Origin: UBA4416 sp038327195
GTDB lineage: Bacteria; Bacteroidota; Bacteroidia; B-17B0; Aurantibacillaceae
NCBI GenBank assembly: GCA_038327195.1
Contig: JBBQKU010000003.1
Location: forward strand, 62,001-126,000
Direction of reading: 5' to 3'
DNA: 64,000 bases
In this document: piece after piece, positions 17,206-25,912 of the stretch
Layout of the letters: every line of letters starts with the position of its first letter
Numbering within the stretch: position 1 is the stretch's first letter
The notes under the pieces: model-generated
The model's input: only the letters and a program-made list of their open reading frames with translations
Database searches by the model: none
Told to the model about the DNA's origin: nothing
Made by a program: the position numbers and the translations under genes

Positions 17206-19214
17206 ATTCTCATAAAAATATAATTAATATTGCATTAGTTGGGAATCCAAACAGTGGTAAATCAACCTTGTTTAATTCTTTAACAGGCTTAACTCAAAAA
17301 ACTGGAAACTATGCTGGTGTTACTGTAGAAAAACATCAAGGTAAGTTTGAATATAAAGGAACTACTTTTGAAGTAACTGATTTACCTGGTACTTATAGCT
17401 TATTTCCAAAATCATTAGATGAAGAAGTTGCTTGTAAAACCATATTAAATAGCTCAAATGATAAATTAGATGTTATTGTTATTGTTGCAGATGCAACTAA
17501 TTTAAAACGCCATTTACTTTTAGCAACACAATTAATTGATTTAAAAATTCCTTGTGTTTTGGCTTTAAATATGATTGATGAAGCCGAAAAACAAAATATT
17601 ACTATTTATAAAAACGACCTAGAAAATTTATTAGGGATTGGAGTCGTATTCGTTAATTCACGAAAAAAAATTGGGTTAGAAGAGCTTAAAGCAGAAATTG
17701 TAAATGCAAAAATATCTGATTCTATATTTTATAATTTCGAAAAACAATTAAAATTATTTCCAAATTTAAAAACATATAGAGAGCTTGTAGATAAACAATT
17801 TACAAGTAATGAAGTTGAATCAATACAAATTAAACAGTTTGAAAAAGAAGATAATATTAGTAGATTTTATAAACTGAATTATATCATCGCAAAATGTTTA
17901 AAGAAACCTGAACAATTAAATAAAAGTATTACTCAAAAATTAGATTCATTTTTTACACATAAATTTTTTGGATTTTTGTTTTTCTTTTTAATTTTATTTA
18001 TTGTATTTCAGTTTGTATTTTTTGTTGCTGATGCACCGATGAATTGGATTGACGAAGCCTTTGCATCATTTATGAATTTTACTTCAAACGCTTTACCTAA
18101 AGGAGAATTAAATGATTTGCTAGTTAACGGAATTCTAGCAGGTATTAGCGGGATTGTAATTTTTGTACCGCAAATTGCATTACTGTTTTTCTTAATTTCA
18201 GTTTTAGAAGATACTGGATATATGGCTAGAGCAAGCTTTATATTAGATAAAATTATGCAAAAATTTGGCTTGAATGGTAAATCAGTTATCCCAATGATTA
18301 GCAGTGTAGCTTGTGCCATTCCTTCCATTATGAGTACCAGAACAATTTCAAACTGGAAAACTAGAATCATAACAATCTTAGTAACACCTCTTATAAGTTG
18401 TTCAGCTCGTTTACCTGTTTATACTCTAATTATAAGCATTATGTTTAAAGATGAACATATGATTTATGGATTTAATTATAAAGGTATAGTTTTAATGGGA
18501 ATGTATTTGTTAGGATTTGCCGCAGCTTTTTTAGCCGCATTTGTTTTAAAATTTATTCTTAAAACAAATGAAAAAAATTATTTCATCATGGAACTTCCTG
18601 TTTACAGAATGCCACAGTGGCAAACAATAGGTATGTTAGTGTTTAAAAAAGTAAAATTATTTTTGTTTAATGCAGGTAAAATTATTTTAGCAATATCTGT
18701 TGTGCTTTGGTTTTTAACGAGCCATGCACCAAGTAATGTTTTTAACCAATTAGAAGAAAAGGCAATTGTTTTAAATACGCCAGAGGACGAATTAAATGCA
18801 CAAAAATTAGAACATTCATATGCAGGCATATTTGGAAAAAAAATAGAACCACTTATTAAACCAATTGGTTTTGATTGGAAAATTGGTATTTCATTAATTA
18901 CTTCATTCGCTGCTCGTGAAGTATTTGTAGGCACAATGGCCACTATTTATAGTTCTGGTGATTCTGAAAATACAGAAACGTTGCGAGAAAAATTATCTTC
19001 TGAAAAAGATGTGAATACAAATTTACCAGTTTATACATCTGCTGTTTGTTGGTCGTTATTAGTGTTTTATGCCTTTGCAATGCAGTGCATGAGCACGCTT
19101 GCAACAACTTACAGCGAAACTAAACATTGGAAATGGCCATTTATACAATTGGTTTTTATGAGCGTACTAGCTTATGGCTCTTCTTTTATTGTATTTACGA
19201 TTTTGCAAAAATAG
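17202..19214 (+). CDS. feoB: ferrous iron transporter FeoB
   Basis: At 670 residues it matches compact FeoB proteins. The N-terminal G domain shows G1 VGNPNSGKST (about 13-22), G3 DLPGTYS (about 62-68) and G4 NMIDE, followed by a helical guanine-dissociation-inhibitor region. The membrane part has the two Gate-like regions with conserved Cys motifs (ISSVACAIPSIMSTR and TPLISCSARLPVY) and FAAREVFVGTMATIY. The start is TTG. The final 291 bp of similarity (18907-19197) is duplicated at 20812-21102, after an inserted regulator/lipoprotein module. This copy ends FIVFTILQK, the downstream copy FIVFNLLK, so the extreme C-terminus was probably exchanged in the event. Confidence 0.96.
   Translation: MNSHKNIINIALVGNPNSGKSTLFNSLTGLTQKTGNYAGVTVEKHQGKFEYKGTTFEVTDLPGTYSLFPKSLDEEVACKTILNSSNDKLDVIVIVADATNLKRHLLLATQLIDLKIPCVLALNMIDEAEKQNITIYKNDLENLLGIGVVFVNSRKKIGLEELKAEIVNAKISDSIFYNFEKQLKLFPNLKTYRELVDKQFTSNEVESIQIKQFEKEDNISRFYKLNYIIAKCLKKPEQLNKSITQKLDSFFTHKFFGFLFFFLILFIVFQFVFFVADAPMNWIDEAFASFMNFTSNALPKGELNDLLVNGILAGISGIVIFVPQIALLFFLISVLEDTGYMARASFILDKIMQKFGLNGKSVIPMISSVACAIPSIMSTRTISNWKTRIITILVTPLISCSARLPVYTLIISIMFKDEHMIYGFNYKGIVLMGMYLLGFAAAFLAAFVLKFILKTNEKNYFIMELPVYRMPQWQTIGMLVFKKVKLFLFNAGKIILAISVVLWFLTSHAPSNVFNQLEEKAIVLNTPEDELNAQKLEHSYAGIFGKKIEPLIKPIGFDWKIGISLITSFAAREVFVGTMATIYSSGDSENTETLREKLSSEKDVNTNLPVYTSAVCWSLLVFYAFAMQCMSTLATTYSETKHWKWPFIQLVFMSVLAYGSSFIVFTILQK
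18907..19197 (+). repeat. 291-bp direct repeat, upstream copy (inside feoB)
   Basis: Matches 20812-21102 at an offset of 1905 bp with 7 mismatches by eye (about 97-98% identical) and no internal gaps. It starts at tcgctgctcgtgaag and ends at tgtattta. Confidence 0.95.
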
Positions 19215-19476
19215 GGTTAAATATAAGGCCTATCGAAATTAAAACTGGAAAACCAGACCTATCATCCATAACGCTTTGAGTAGGGCTTTTTGAAAAAGTT
19301 AAATTATCTCCATGGTATAATGCTTAAAAAAAGTCCCATTTTTTTAACTAGAACATAATAAGTAAGTATATAATATATGACACAAGAATTAAGTATAAAA
19401 ATATCAGCTATTGCAAAATAAATATTTTAAAATTTATCCTCATTGTGTTTGTATTAAAACAAATATAAATAAAAAA

Positions 19477-19866
19477 TTATTTCAATTTTCGCATCAACTC
19501 TTTTATTAAATCGTCTTTTTGTTTGAGTTGAGTTTTTAAAAAGTCGGTTTCGGTGTTTTTGGTTTTTATAAGCAAATCTATAACATCTTTATTATAGTTG
19601 TTTAATGAGCCTTGGTTTGTATATACACATATACCGTCGTTTGATTTTATTTCTTGGTTATTAGTTTCTGAAATGTCTAAAATTTTATATGCAGATACAC
19701 CCAATACCTTTGATATTTCGAAGGCTTTGTTAACAGTTAGTTCTGTTTGCCCTCTTTCTATTTTGCCGTACCCACTAACGCTAAGCCCAATTTCAGAGGC
19801 AACCGCTTCTTGCAAATAGCCTTTTTCTTCTCTAATTAACCTAATTTTTTCACCAAAATTTTTCAT
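19477..19866 (-). CDS. XRE-family transcriptional regulator
   Basis: The 129-residue protein has an N-terminal helix-turn-helix (about residues 6-62: IRLIREEKGYLQEAVASEIG, then LSVSGYGKIERGQTELTVNK). The C-terminal part ends in a short coiled coil (TQLKQKDDLIKELMRKLK) that could dimerise. It is divergent from the lipoprotein gene, and the 142-bp spacer contains a perfect 12-bp inverted repeat that may be its binding site. It lies inside the segment bounded by feoB direct repeats, so it looks acquired. It could also be an immunity or element-control regulator. Confidence 0.88.
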   Translation of the reverse strand: MKNFGEKIRLIREEKGYLQEAVASEIGLSVSGYGKIERGQTELTVNKAFEISKVLGVSAYKILDISETNNQEIKSNDGICVYTNQGSLNNYNKDVIDLLIKTKNTETDFLKTQLKQKDDLIKELMRKLK

Positions 19867-19887
19867 AATATTACTTTTTGAATTATA

Positions 19888-19926
19888 AAAATACTATTTG
19901 TACAATAATAATCTAAATAGTATTTT
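19888..19926. promoter_or_regulatory. inverted-repeat operator candidate between XRE gene and lipoprotein
   Basis: Perfect arms AAAATACTATTT (19888-19899) and AAATAGTATTTT (19915-19926) with a 15-base spacer. The site is 22 bp upstream of the regulator start in the divergent promoter region, a normal position for autoregulation by an XRE dimer. Confidence 0.6.
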
Positions 19927-20008
19927 ATTATTTAAAATTTTATTTGCAAATTCCATTTGAGTTATTTCAATTTTAAAAACTAACATTAAATAACCAAAAC
20001 TCATAACC

Positions 20009-20740
20009 ATGAAAAAGTTAGCGTGCATATTAATTGTAATAATTAGCCTTACAGGTTGCCAAAAGTGTAAAAAGAAACAGCCTTTGGTAAACCCAGAGGT
20101 ACAGCCACTAAGTAATAGTTACCAAGTTTTTAAAGATATGTTTTATTTTAAAGCAGGTAGTTATTGGATATATCAAGATAGTTTACATCCAAGTATGCTT
20201 GATAGTGTTTGGGTTTACTACGCAGGAATTAACTACGATACTATAAAGGTTACTGAAAACTGTGTAAATGCGGGTATATATGAAATATTTGGCACTTACA
20301 CAAAGAGTTCTTTAAGACCATCTGTATTAACGCTTGATGTAGAAAATTTTGTTTGTCACGATTGGGTTCAATACTCTTGTGCTGCTGATGGAAAGTTATT
20401 ATTGTACGACAATGATCCTCCACATGGAAGTACATTTATGACAAGCTGGTTTATACCAGGAGTTGTTTTTTATTCGCAGATTCCTTCTGGTACAAGCTGG
20501 TTTGGGGGAAGCAGTAAGTTCATTAACAAATATACAAGTATAACTGCTGGTATAAATTCTTTTTCAGATGTGTGCGAAGTTAATCACGAGGGTTATAAAT
20601 CTTCAGACGGTACAACTATTCATTATCAATGGAGGTACAATACTAATTATTATATAGCCAATAAAATAGGCATTGTAAAAAAAGTAGAATTAGATAGCAA
20701 TAGAGTATGGAACTTAGTACGTTATAACGTATTACAGTAG
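20009..20740 (+). CDS. hypothetical lipoprotein
   Basis: The 243-residue protein has a lipoprotein signal peptide, with lipobox SLTGC and lipidated Cys at residue 17. The mature N-terminus is QKCKKKQP, and no domain is recognised. It contains several Trp/Tyr/Cys-rich segments (YFKAGSYWIYQDS, VCHDWVQYSCAADGK) like small surface lipoproteins of Bacteroidota. It is divergent from the XRE regulator, which may control it, and both are enclosed by the feoB repeats. The role is unknown; surface exposure is inferred from the signal only. Confidence 0.8.
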   Translation: MKKLACILIVIISLTGCQKCKKKQPLVNPEVQPLSNSYQVFKDMFYFKAGSYWIYQDSLHPSMLDSVWVYYAGINYDTIKVTENCVNAGIYEIFGTYTKSSLRPSVLTLDVENFVCHDWVQYSCAADGKLLLYDNDPPHGSTFMTSWFIPGVVFYSQIPSGTSWFGGSSKFINKYTSITAGINSFSDVCEVNHEGYKSSDGTTIHYQWRYNTNYYIANKIGIVKKVELDSNRVWNLVRYNVLQ

Positions 20741-20811
20741 TTTTATAGGCTTATTACTTTAGTAAAGTTAATATACACCCTACATAAAATAATAAGCTTA
20801 TGAAATTACAA

Positions 20812-21116
20812 TCGCTGCTCGTGAAGTATTTGTAGGCAAGATGGCCACTATTTATAGTTCTGTTGATTCTGAAAATACAGAAACGTTGCGAGAAAAATTA
20901 TCTTCTGAAAAAGATGTGAATACAAATTTACCAGTTTATACAACTGCTGTTTGTTGGTCGTTATTAGTGTTTTATGCCTTTGCAATGCAGTGCATGAGCA
21001 CGCTTGCAACAACTTACAGCGAAACTAAACATTGGAAATGGCCGTTTATACATTTGGTTTTTATGAGCGTACTAGCTTATGGATCTTCTTTTATTGTATT
21101 TAATTTATTGAAATAA
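20812..21116 (+). pseudogene. duplicated feoB 3' fragment
   Basis: The fragment repeats the last ~100 codons of feoB in the original frame (IAAREVFVGKMATIYS to FIVFNLLK, stop at 21114-21116). No start, G domain or transport core is present. An internal ATG would give 91 residues, but that piece of membrane domain cannot work alone. Most of the 7 base differences from the intact copy change an amino acid (T to K, G to V, S to T, Q to H), which fits relaxed selection. It ends 42 bp before the next gene, where the original feoB end may have been. Confidence 0.9.
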
Positions 21117-21158
21117 AAATCTGTATTTTTACTTCAAATTTTCAATTTCAATTTTTTC

Positions 21159-21977
21159 ATGATTTATTCTAATCTTCTTCATCAAGCTATTATCGCATCT
21201 GTTTTGGCAGGTAACGAAATACTAAAAGTGTATGATACAAATTTTGATGTTGAAATAAAAAATGATAAAACCCCCGTTACTTTAGCAGATAAAAATGCTA
21301 GTGATAAAATAATAGATTATCTATTACCCTTTAATATTGAGGTTTTAAGTGAAGAGGGAAAACATGAAGATTATAGTGTTAGAAAGCACTGGGAAAAATT
21401 ATGGATTGTTGATCCCTTAGATGGAACCAAAGAGTTTGTGAAACGCAATGGTGAGTTTACTGTAAATATTGCACTTGTAGAAAATGGAGTGCCAACACTT
21501 GGCGTAATATTTTCCCCTGTTTTTAATGATATTTATTTTTCAAGTAAAGATAATGGAGCTTTTAAAATTAGTGGAAATGATTTTAGTTTAATGAAGTCTT
21601 CGATAGAAACATCATCTTTAGAATTTATTTTATCAAAAGCACAAAAACTTCCAATAAAAAATGAACGCACAAATTATGTGGTTATTGCTAGTCGTTCTCA
21701 TATGAGTAGTGAAACATACACACACATTGAAAACTTAAAATGGCATCATGATTCAGTTGAAATTGTAAATACTGGTAGTAGTATAAAAATGTGTTTAGTA
21801 GCAGAAGGTGTTGCAGACGAATATCCTCGTTTCGGTCCAACAATGGAATGGGACACAGCGGCTGGACAAGCTATATTACAAGAATCAAATTGCACTTTGA
21901 TTGATTTTAAAACCAATGAACCAATGATTTATAACCGAGAAAATTTATTGAATAATTGGTTTATTGCTAAACGATAA
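21159..21977 (+). CDS. cysQ: 3'(2'),5'-bisphosphate nucleotidase, CysQ/inositol monophosphatase family
   Basis: The 272-residue Mg-dependent phosphatase hydrolyses PAP/PAPS in sulfate assimilation. It shows the metal motif VDPLDGTKEFVKRNGEFTV (about 87-105), an upstream EEGK Glu (about 66-69), and the C-terminal WDTAAGQAIL motif (about 228-237) with the last metal Asp. It is cytoplasmic. The gene is convergent with and overlaps the following minus-strand hydrolase by 11 bp at their 3' ends. No cys genes are adjacent, so the CysQ assignment rests on the protein alone. Confidence 0.9.
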   Translation: MIYSNLLHQAIIASVLAGNEILKVYDTNFDVEIKNDKTPVTLADKNASDKIIDYLLPFNIEVLSEEGKHEDYSVRKHWEKLWIVDPLDGTKEFVKRNGEFTVNIALVENGVPTLGVIFSPVFNDIYFSSKDNGAFKISGNDFSLMKSSIETSSLEFILSKAQKLPIKNERTNYVVIASRSHMSSETYTHIENLKWHHDSVEIVNTGSSIKMCLVAEGVADEYPRFGPTMEWDTAAGQAILQESNCTLIDFKTNEPMIYNRENLLNNWFIAKR

Positions 21978-22611
21978 AAAGTTCTTTTTCTATAATTAAA
22001 TTAATTTCTTCAGCATTAAAAACAATCATTGCATGAGACCCATCTTTAATCGTATAATTAGCTATTACATTATTATAACTTAGTAAACGATCATTTGTGC
22101 CATGAATATGAACTAAATGATTTCCAAAATTTCCCCCATTCCAATTAACAATAATGTTAATGCAATATTTAAAATAATTTTCAGTCATGCTGTTTACCAT
22201 CCCAAGAAACTCTGGAATATAAGCATTTCCAAAGCCAATAAACCACTTGCCATGATAAGCTAATTTGCGATGATAATTTTCACTCACAATTTTGTGCAAT
22301 GGAACATGTTTTAACAACTTAATAAACCACGGTAATTCTACCCTGTTTTTACTAGTAGATATTAAAAATATTTTGTGTGGGTTTAATATTTTTGAAAGTT
22401 CAACGCATAACATTCCGCCAAAGGAAACGCCTAATAAACAATAAGGTTTTGATTGATCTATTTGTGGTAGGAATTTTTTCGCATAACTAGCCATAGTATC
22501 CTTCTTATGAGGAGTAGGCCAATTTAAAATTACAATTTCATGATTTTTTATTTTTGTATTGACGTATAATTTTTCGTTTGTTCCTAAGCCAGGTATTGCA
22601 TAAATAATCAT
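21967..22611 (-). CDS. alpha/beta hydrolase
   Basis: The 214-residue protein has the nucleophile elbow GVSFGG (about residues 59-64, Ser nucleophile), an acid in HIHGTNDRLL and the catalytic His near the C-terminus in KDGSHAMI. The short N-terminus, YAIPGLGTNEKLY, carries the oxyanion-hole strand. It could be a small esterase or acyl hydrolase; the substrate is unknown. There is no signal peptide. It is transcribed alone, convergent with the nucleotidase gene. Confidence 0.85.
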   Translation of the reverse strand: MIIYAIPGLGTNEKLYVNTKIKNHEIVILNWPTPHKKDTMASYAKKFLPQIDQSKPYCLLGVSFGGMLCVELSKILNPHKIFLISTSKNRVELPWFIKLLKHVPLHKIVSENYHRKLAYHGKWFIGFGNAYIPEFLGMVNSMTENYFKYCINIIVNWNGGNFGNHLVHIHGTNDRLLSYNNVIANYTIKDGSHAMIVFNAEEINLIIEKELFIV

Positions 22612-22698
22612 TTTGAAATAGGGTTTTTTGTCGATTTTATTTTGTTAAAATATCAAAATTGGGTTAATAACTTTTTACCTATTTCAATGTTATAATTT

Positions 22699-22706
22699 TA
22701 TATTTG
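22699..22706 (+). promoter_or_regulatory. -7 promoter box for the enoyl-CoA hydratase gene
   Basis: TATATTTG fits TAnnTTTG and lies 22 bp before the ATG at 22729. No good -33 element was found. Confidence 0.4.
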
Positions 22707-22728
22707 TTACAACAAAATTAAATAAATA

Positions 22729-23523
22729 ATGAATACACAAATGGCTTTAGAAAATATACTTACCGAAATTAAAAATGAGGTATTGGTTATTACAATTAAC
22801 CGCCCTGATAAATTGAATGCTCTTAATAAACAAACGATTGAAGAGTTGCACGAAATATTAGTTGATGCAGAAAATGATAAAGCAATTCGCGCATTAATTA
22901 TTACAGGCTCAGGCACTAAAGCTTTTGTTGCAGGAGCAGATATTGCTGAATTTGCTGAATACAGTATGCAAGAGGGAAAGCAATTAAGTTCAAATGGACA
23001 TTTTAAAATTTTTAATTTTATCGAAAATTATTCTAAACCAGTTATTGCTGCCATTAATGGTTTTGCATTAGGTGGAGGTTTAGAATTAGCAATGGCTTGT
23101 CATATGCGTGTAGCTAGTACAAATGCAAAAATGGGTTTGCCAGAAGTAAGTTTAGGTGTAATACCTGGTTATGGTGGAACTCAGCGTTTAGCTCAATTAG
23201 TAGGTAAAGGAAAAGCATTTGAAATGATTGTAACTGCTGACATGATTAATGCAGATGATGCTTTCAAATGGGGCCTTGCAAACTATGTTACAACACAAGA
23301 AGAATTATTAACTAAATGTTTTGAAATAACAAGCAAAATTATTTCTAAATCTCCTATTGCTGTAAAAACAGCTATTAAAGTTATTAATGCAGGATACAAT
23401 AATAAATTTAATGGATACGAAGTTGAAATTGAAGAGTTTGGGAAAAGTTTTGGTACTGCTGATTTTAAAGAAGGTATCGCTGCTTTTTTAGAAAAAAGAA
23501 AAGCTAATTTTTTAGGTAACTAA
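22729..23523 (+). CDS. enoyl-CoA hydratase/isomerase
   Basis: The 264-residue crotonase-fold enzyme acts in fatty acid or related acyl-CoA metabolism. It has NALNKQTIEEL, the oxyanion-hole motifs AFVAGADIAEF (about 66-76) and INGFALGGGLELAMACH (about 105-121), and the second catalytic Glu region MGLPEVSLGVIPGYGGTQR (about 136-154). Both catalytic Glu positions are present, so hydratase activity is likely. The start at 22729 (MNTQMALENIL) is preferred to the internal Met 15 bases later because of the spacing from the -7 box. The next gene on the same strand is a 3-hydroxyanthranilate dioxygenase (25 bp gap). Confidence 0.92.
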   Translation: MNTQMALENILTEIKNEVLVITINRPDKLNALNKQTIEELHEILVDAENDKAIRALIITGSGTKAFVAGADIAEFAEYSMQEGKQLSSNGHFKIFNFIENYSKPVIAAINGFALGGGLELAMACHMRVASTNAKMGLPEVSLGVIPGYGGTQRLAQLVGKGKAFEMIVTADMINADDAFKWGLANYVTTQEELLTKCFEITSKIISKSPIAVKTAIKVINAGYNNKFNGYEVEIEEFGKSFGTADFKEGIAAFLEKRKANFLGN

Positions 23524-23548
23524 ATTGTAATCATAAATTATTAAGCAT

Positions 23549-24073
23549 ATGAGCATTACACGACCTTTTAATTTTAAAAAATGGATTGACGATAATAGGG
23601 ATTTATTAAAGCCGCCTATTAATAACAAGGTTGTTTATAAAGATGCTGAATTTATTGTAATGGTTGTTGGTGGTCCAAACTCACGAAAAGATTATCATTA
23701 TAACGAAAGTGAGGAATTTTTTTATCAGTTAGAAGGTAATGTCATTGTAAAAATTCAAGAAGACGGCAAAGAAGTTGAAGTGCCAATTAATGAAGGTGAT
23801 ATTTTTTTACTTCCTCCTAAAGTTCCACATAATCCAATTCGCTTTAAAAACACAATTGGTTTAGTAATGGAGCGTCGTCGTCGTAATGGTGAAAAGGATG
23901 GGTTGTTATGGTTTTGTGAAAAATGTAACACAAAATTATACGAAGAATATTTTGTTTTAAATGATATCACTTCGCAATTTCAAGAAATTTTTGTTAGATT
24001 TTATGGTTCAGAAGATTTAAGAACTTGTAAGTCTTGTGGACATAAAATGGATCCACCTCCGGTAATTTCTTAA
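23549..24073 (+). CDS. nbaC: 3-hydroxyanthranilate 3,4-dioxygenase
   Basis: The 174-residue cupin cleaves the 3-hydroxyanthranilate ring to give the quinolinate precursor (kynurenine pathway). Iron-site residues sit in DYHYNESEEFFYQ (about 47-59) and PKVPHNPIRF (about 91-100). The bacterial enzyme's C-terminal rubredoxin-like site is also present: CEKC (about 131-134) and CKSC (about 164-167). No other kynurenine genes are in the window, so it probably supplies de novo NAD synthesis or tryptophan catabolism from a scattered gene set. Confidence 0.92.
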   Translation: MSITRPFNFKKWIDDNRDLLKPPINNKVVYKDAEFIVMVVGGPNSRKDYHYNESEEFFYQLEGNVIVKIQEDGKEVEVPINEGDIFLLPPKVPHNPIRFKNTIGLVMERRRRNGEKDGLLWFCEKCNTKLYEEYFVLNDITSQFQEIFVRFYGSEDLRTCKSCGHKMDPPPVIS

Positions 24074-24085
24074 TTTTAATTAGAC

Positions 24086-24301
24086 ATGAAACCACCAAAA
24101 AAATGGAAATTAGCAATTCTAATTTGGGTTGCTATTTATCCTACAATTACCTGTATATTTTTTTTCTTTGGAAAATATTTAATACAAATTAACCCTTTAC
24201 CATTGAGAACTCTTGCTATTACACTCGTAATTGTTCCATTAATGGTATTTGTTTTACTGCCCCAATTACAAAAACTATTTAAAAATTGGTTACATAGTTA
24301 A
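24086..24301 (+). CDS. small membrane protein of unknown function
   Basis: The 71-residue protein has two hydrophobic segments (about 9-29 LAILIWVAIYPTITCIFFF and about 42-60 LAITLVIVPLMVFVLLP), with basic residues at the N- and C-termini. It lies between the dioxygenase and a cation efflux gene on the same strand (12 and 19 bp gaps), so it is probably in the same operon. Small two-helix proteins of this kind are common in Bacteroidota operons. The function is unknown. Confidence 0.65.
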   Translation: MKPPKKWKLAILIWVAIYPTITCIFFFFGKYLIQINPLPLRTLAITLVIVPLMVFVLLPQLQKLFKNWLHS

Positions 24302-24320
24302 ATTATTGAAAAACGAGTTT

Positions 24321-25190
24321 ATGACCAACGAACAAACTGCAATTAAAACTACCTATTTTAGTATTTTAAGTAATACGAGTTTAGCTTTGATAAAAGGCGT
24401 TTCTGGTTATTTTGGAAATTCGTACGCGTTAATTGCTGATGCAATAGAATCTACGACTGATATATTTTCTTCATTTCTTGTTTTGTTTGGAATTAAATAT
24501 TCTAACAGGCCAGCAGATAAGAATCACCCGTATGGTCACGGTAGAGCTGAACCTCTCATTACTTTTTTAGTAGTTGGTTTTTTAATTACATCGGCAACCA
24601 TTATTGCATACGAAAGCATAAAAAATATTGGGACACCACATCATTTGCCAGAACCATTTACATTATTTATTTTAGGTGGAATAATTATTTGGAAAGAAAT
24701 TTCCTATCGTTTTGTTATTAAAAAAAGTAAAGAAACAAACAGTTCATCTCTTAAGGCAGATGCCTGGCATCATAGAAGCGATGCCATTACTTCTGTAACA
24801 GCTTTTGTTGGAATTTCAATTGCTCTTTTTTTCGGAAAAGGTTACGAATCTGCAGATGATTGGGCAGCACTTTTTTCTTCAGCATTTATACTTTATAATA
24901 GTTATTTAATTTTTCGCCCTGCTTTAGGAGAAATAATGGATGAACATTTGTATGATGATTTAATTGAAGAGATTAGAATAGTTTCATTAACAGTAAATGG
25001 AATTATAGGAACTGAAAAATGTTTTATTAGAAAAGCTGGAATGAAATATCATGTTGATTTACATGCTGTTGTTGATGCAAATATCACCGTAAAAATTGGC
25101 CATGATTTGGCACATAATTTAAAAGATACGTTGCGAGCTGAAATCCCATCGTTAGGACATGTTTTAATTCATATTGAACCAAATCAATAA
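24321..25190 (+). CDS. cation diffusion facilitator family transporter
   Basis: The 289-residue protein has six predicted helices. It exchanges divalent metals such as Zn2+ or Fe2+ for protons across the inner membrane. Metal-site motifs are present: DAIESTTDIFSSF in helix 2 (about 39-51), NHPYGHGRAEP (about 71-81) and DAWHHRSDA in helix 5 (about 148-156). A cytoplasmic metal-binding domain follows. An in-frame extension upstream to 24249 exists but would overlap the previous gene, so the ATG at 24321 (MTNEQTAIKTTYF) is chosen. Confidence 0.93.
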   Translation: MTNEQTAIKTTYFSILSNTSLALIKGVSGYFGNSYALIADAIESTTDIFSSFLVLFGIKYSNRPADKNHPYGHGRAEPLITFLVVGFLITSATIIAYESIKNIGTPHHLPEPFTLFILGGIIIWKEISYRFVIKKSKETNSSSLKADAWHHRSDAITSVTAFVGISIALFFGKGYESADDWAALFSSAFILYNSYLIFRPALGEIMDEHLYDDLIEEIRIVSLTVNGIIGTEKCFIRKAGMKYHVDLHAVVDANITVKIGHDLAHNLKDTLRAEIPSLGHVLIHIEPNQ

Positions 25191-25206
25191 ATAACATAGT
25201 ATTAAG

Positions 25207-25740
25207 GTGAAGAAAAATATTCTTGCAATTTCTGGAAGTACTCGATTACATTCTACTAATTTAAATTTTATAAAAGCTTTTATTGATTTAACCAGTGATT
25301 TATTTAATATCGAAGTTTTTGTTGGAATTTCCGAACTTCCACATTTTAATCCAGATTTAGATAACGAACATGTTTCTCATCTTGTAAATGATTTTCGTAA
25401 ATTAATTAGGGCTGCTGATGGCATTTTAATTTGTACACCAGAATATGCAATGGGTGTTCCAGGCACTTTAAAAAATGCGATTGATTGGACAGTTTCTTCT
25501 TGTGAATTTAATAAAAAACCTACTGCATTAATTACGGCTTCAACAATGGGAGAAAAAGGCCACTCCTCGTTATTAGAAACATTAAAAATATTGGATGCAA
25601 CTATTTCAAATGAAACACAATTATTAATTTCTTTGGCAAAAACAAAAATAAATCCAGATAATAAAATTATAAATGAAGAAACGTTTCTTGAAATGCAGCA
25701 TTTAATTTCAGCATTTAACAAATTAATTTCTTCAAACTAG
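25207..25740 (+). CDS. NADPH-dependent FMN reductase-type flavoprotein
   Basis: The 177-residue protein has a flavodoxin-like fold. The phosphate loop is SGSTRLHSTNLNFI (about 8-21) and the flavin-ring loop is CTPEYAMGVPGTLKNAIDW (about 76-94). Such enzymes (chromate/quinone/FMN reductases) pass electrons from NAD(P)H to quinones or flavins. The start is GTG, 17 bp after the cation-efflux gene. The substrate is not determined. Confidence 0.88.
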   Translation: MKKNILAISGSTRLHSTNLNFIKAFIDLTSDLFNIEVFVGISELPHFNPDLDNEHVSHLVNDFRKLIRAADGILICTPEYAMGVPGTLKNAIDWTVSSCEFNKKPTALITASTMGEKGHSSLLETLKILDATISNETQLLISLAKTKINPDNKIINEETFLEMQHLISAFNKLISSN

Positions 25741-25912
25741 TATTTCGGAAATTCTGTTTGCCTTTGTTTAAAATGACTTGTTCTCTTTCATTTTCGATAA
25801 AAATGTACTTTTAAACCATGAATTTCACTTATTCAAGATATAAACGATTAAAATCTTTTGTTTTTTATGAAATTATTATGTACTTTCGGAGTGAAAATTA
25901 AAACTTAATGCC

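Larger units (their letters stand above)
18907..21102. mobile_element. putative integrated module bounded by feoB 3'-end direct repeats
   Basis: Two 291-bp copies of the feoB 3' end bracket about 1.6 kb holding an XRE regulator (minus) and a lipoprotein (plus) divergent from it, with an inverted-repeat operator between them. No integrase, transposase or tRNA is present. Single-crossover integration of a circle carrying a feoB 3' fragment, or a local duplication with later insertion, would give this layout. The mechanism is inference. Confidence 0.55.

Noticed and set aside
18008..18943. Minus-strand ORFs of 120 and 113 codons inside feoB
   Set aside because: They are antisense shadows of hydrophobic FeoB helices.
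20841..21116. 91-codon ORF as an independent small gene
   Set aside because: It is the C-terminal end of FeoB repeated almost exactly, so it is a gene fragment.
24249..24320. Upstream extension of the cation efflux gene
   Set aside because: It would overlap the preceding small membrane protein gene by 53 bp, and the extra residues are not family-like.
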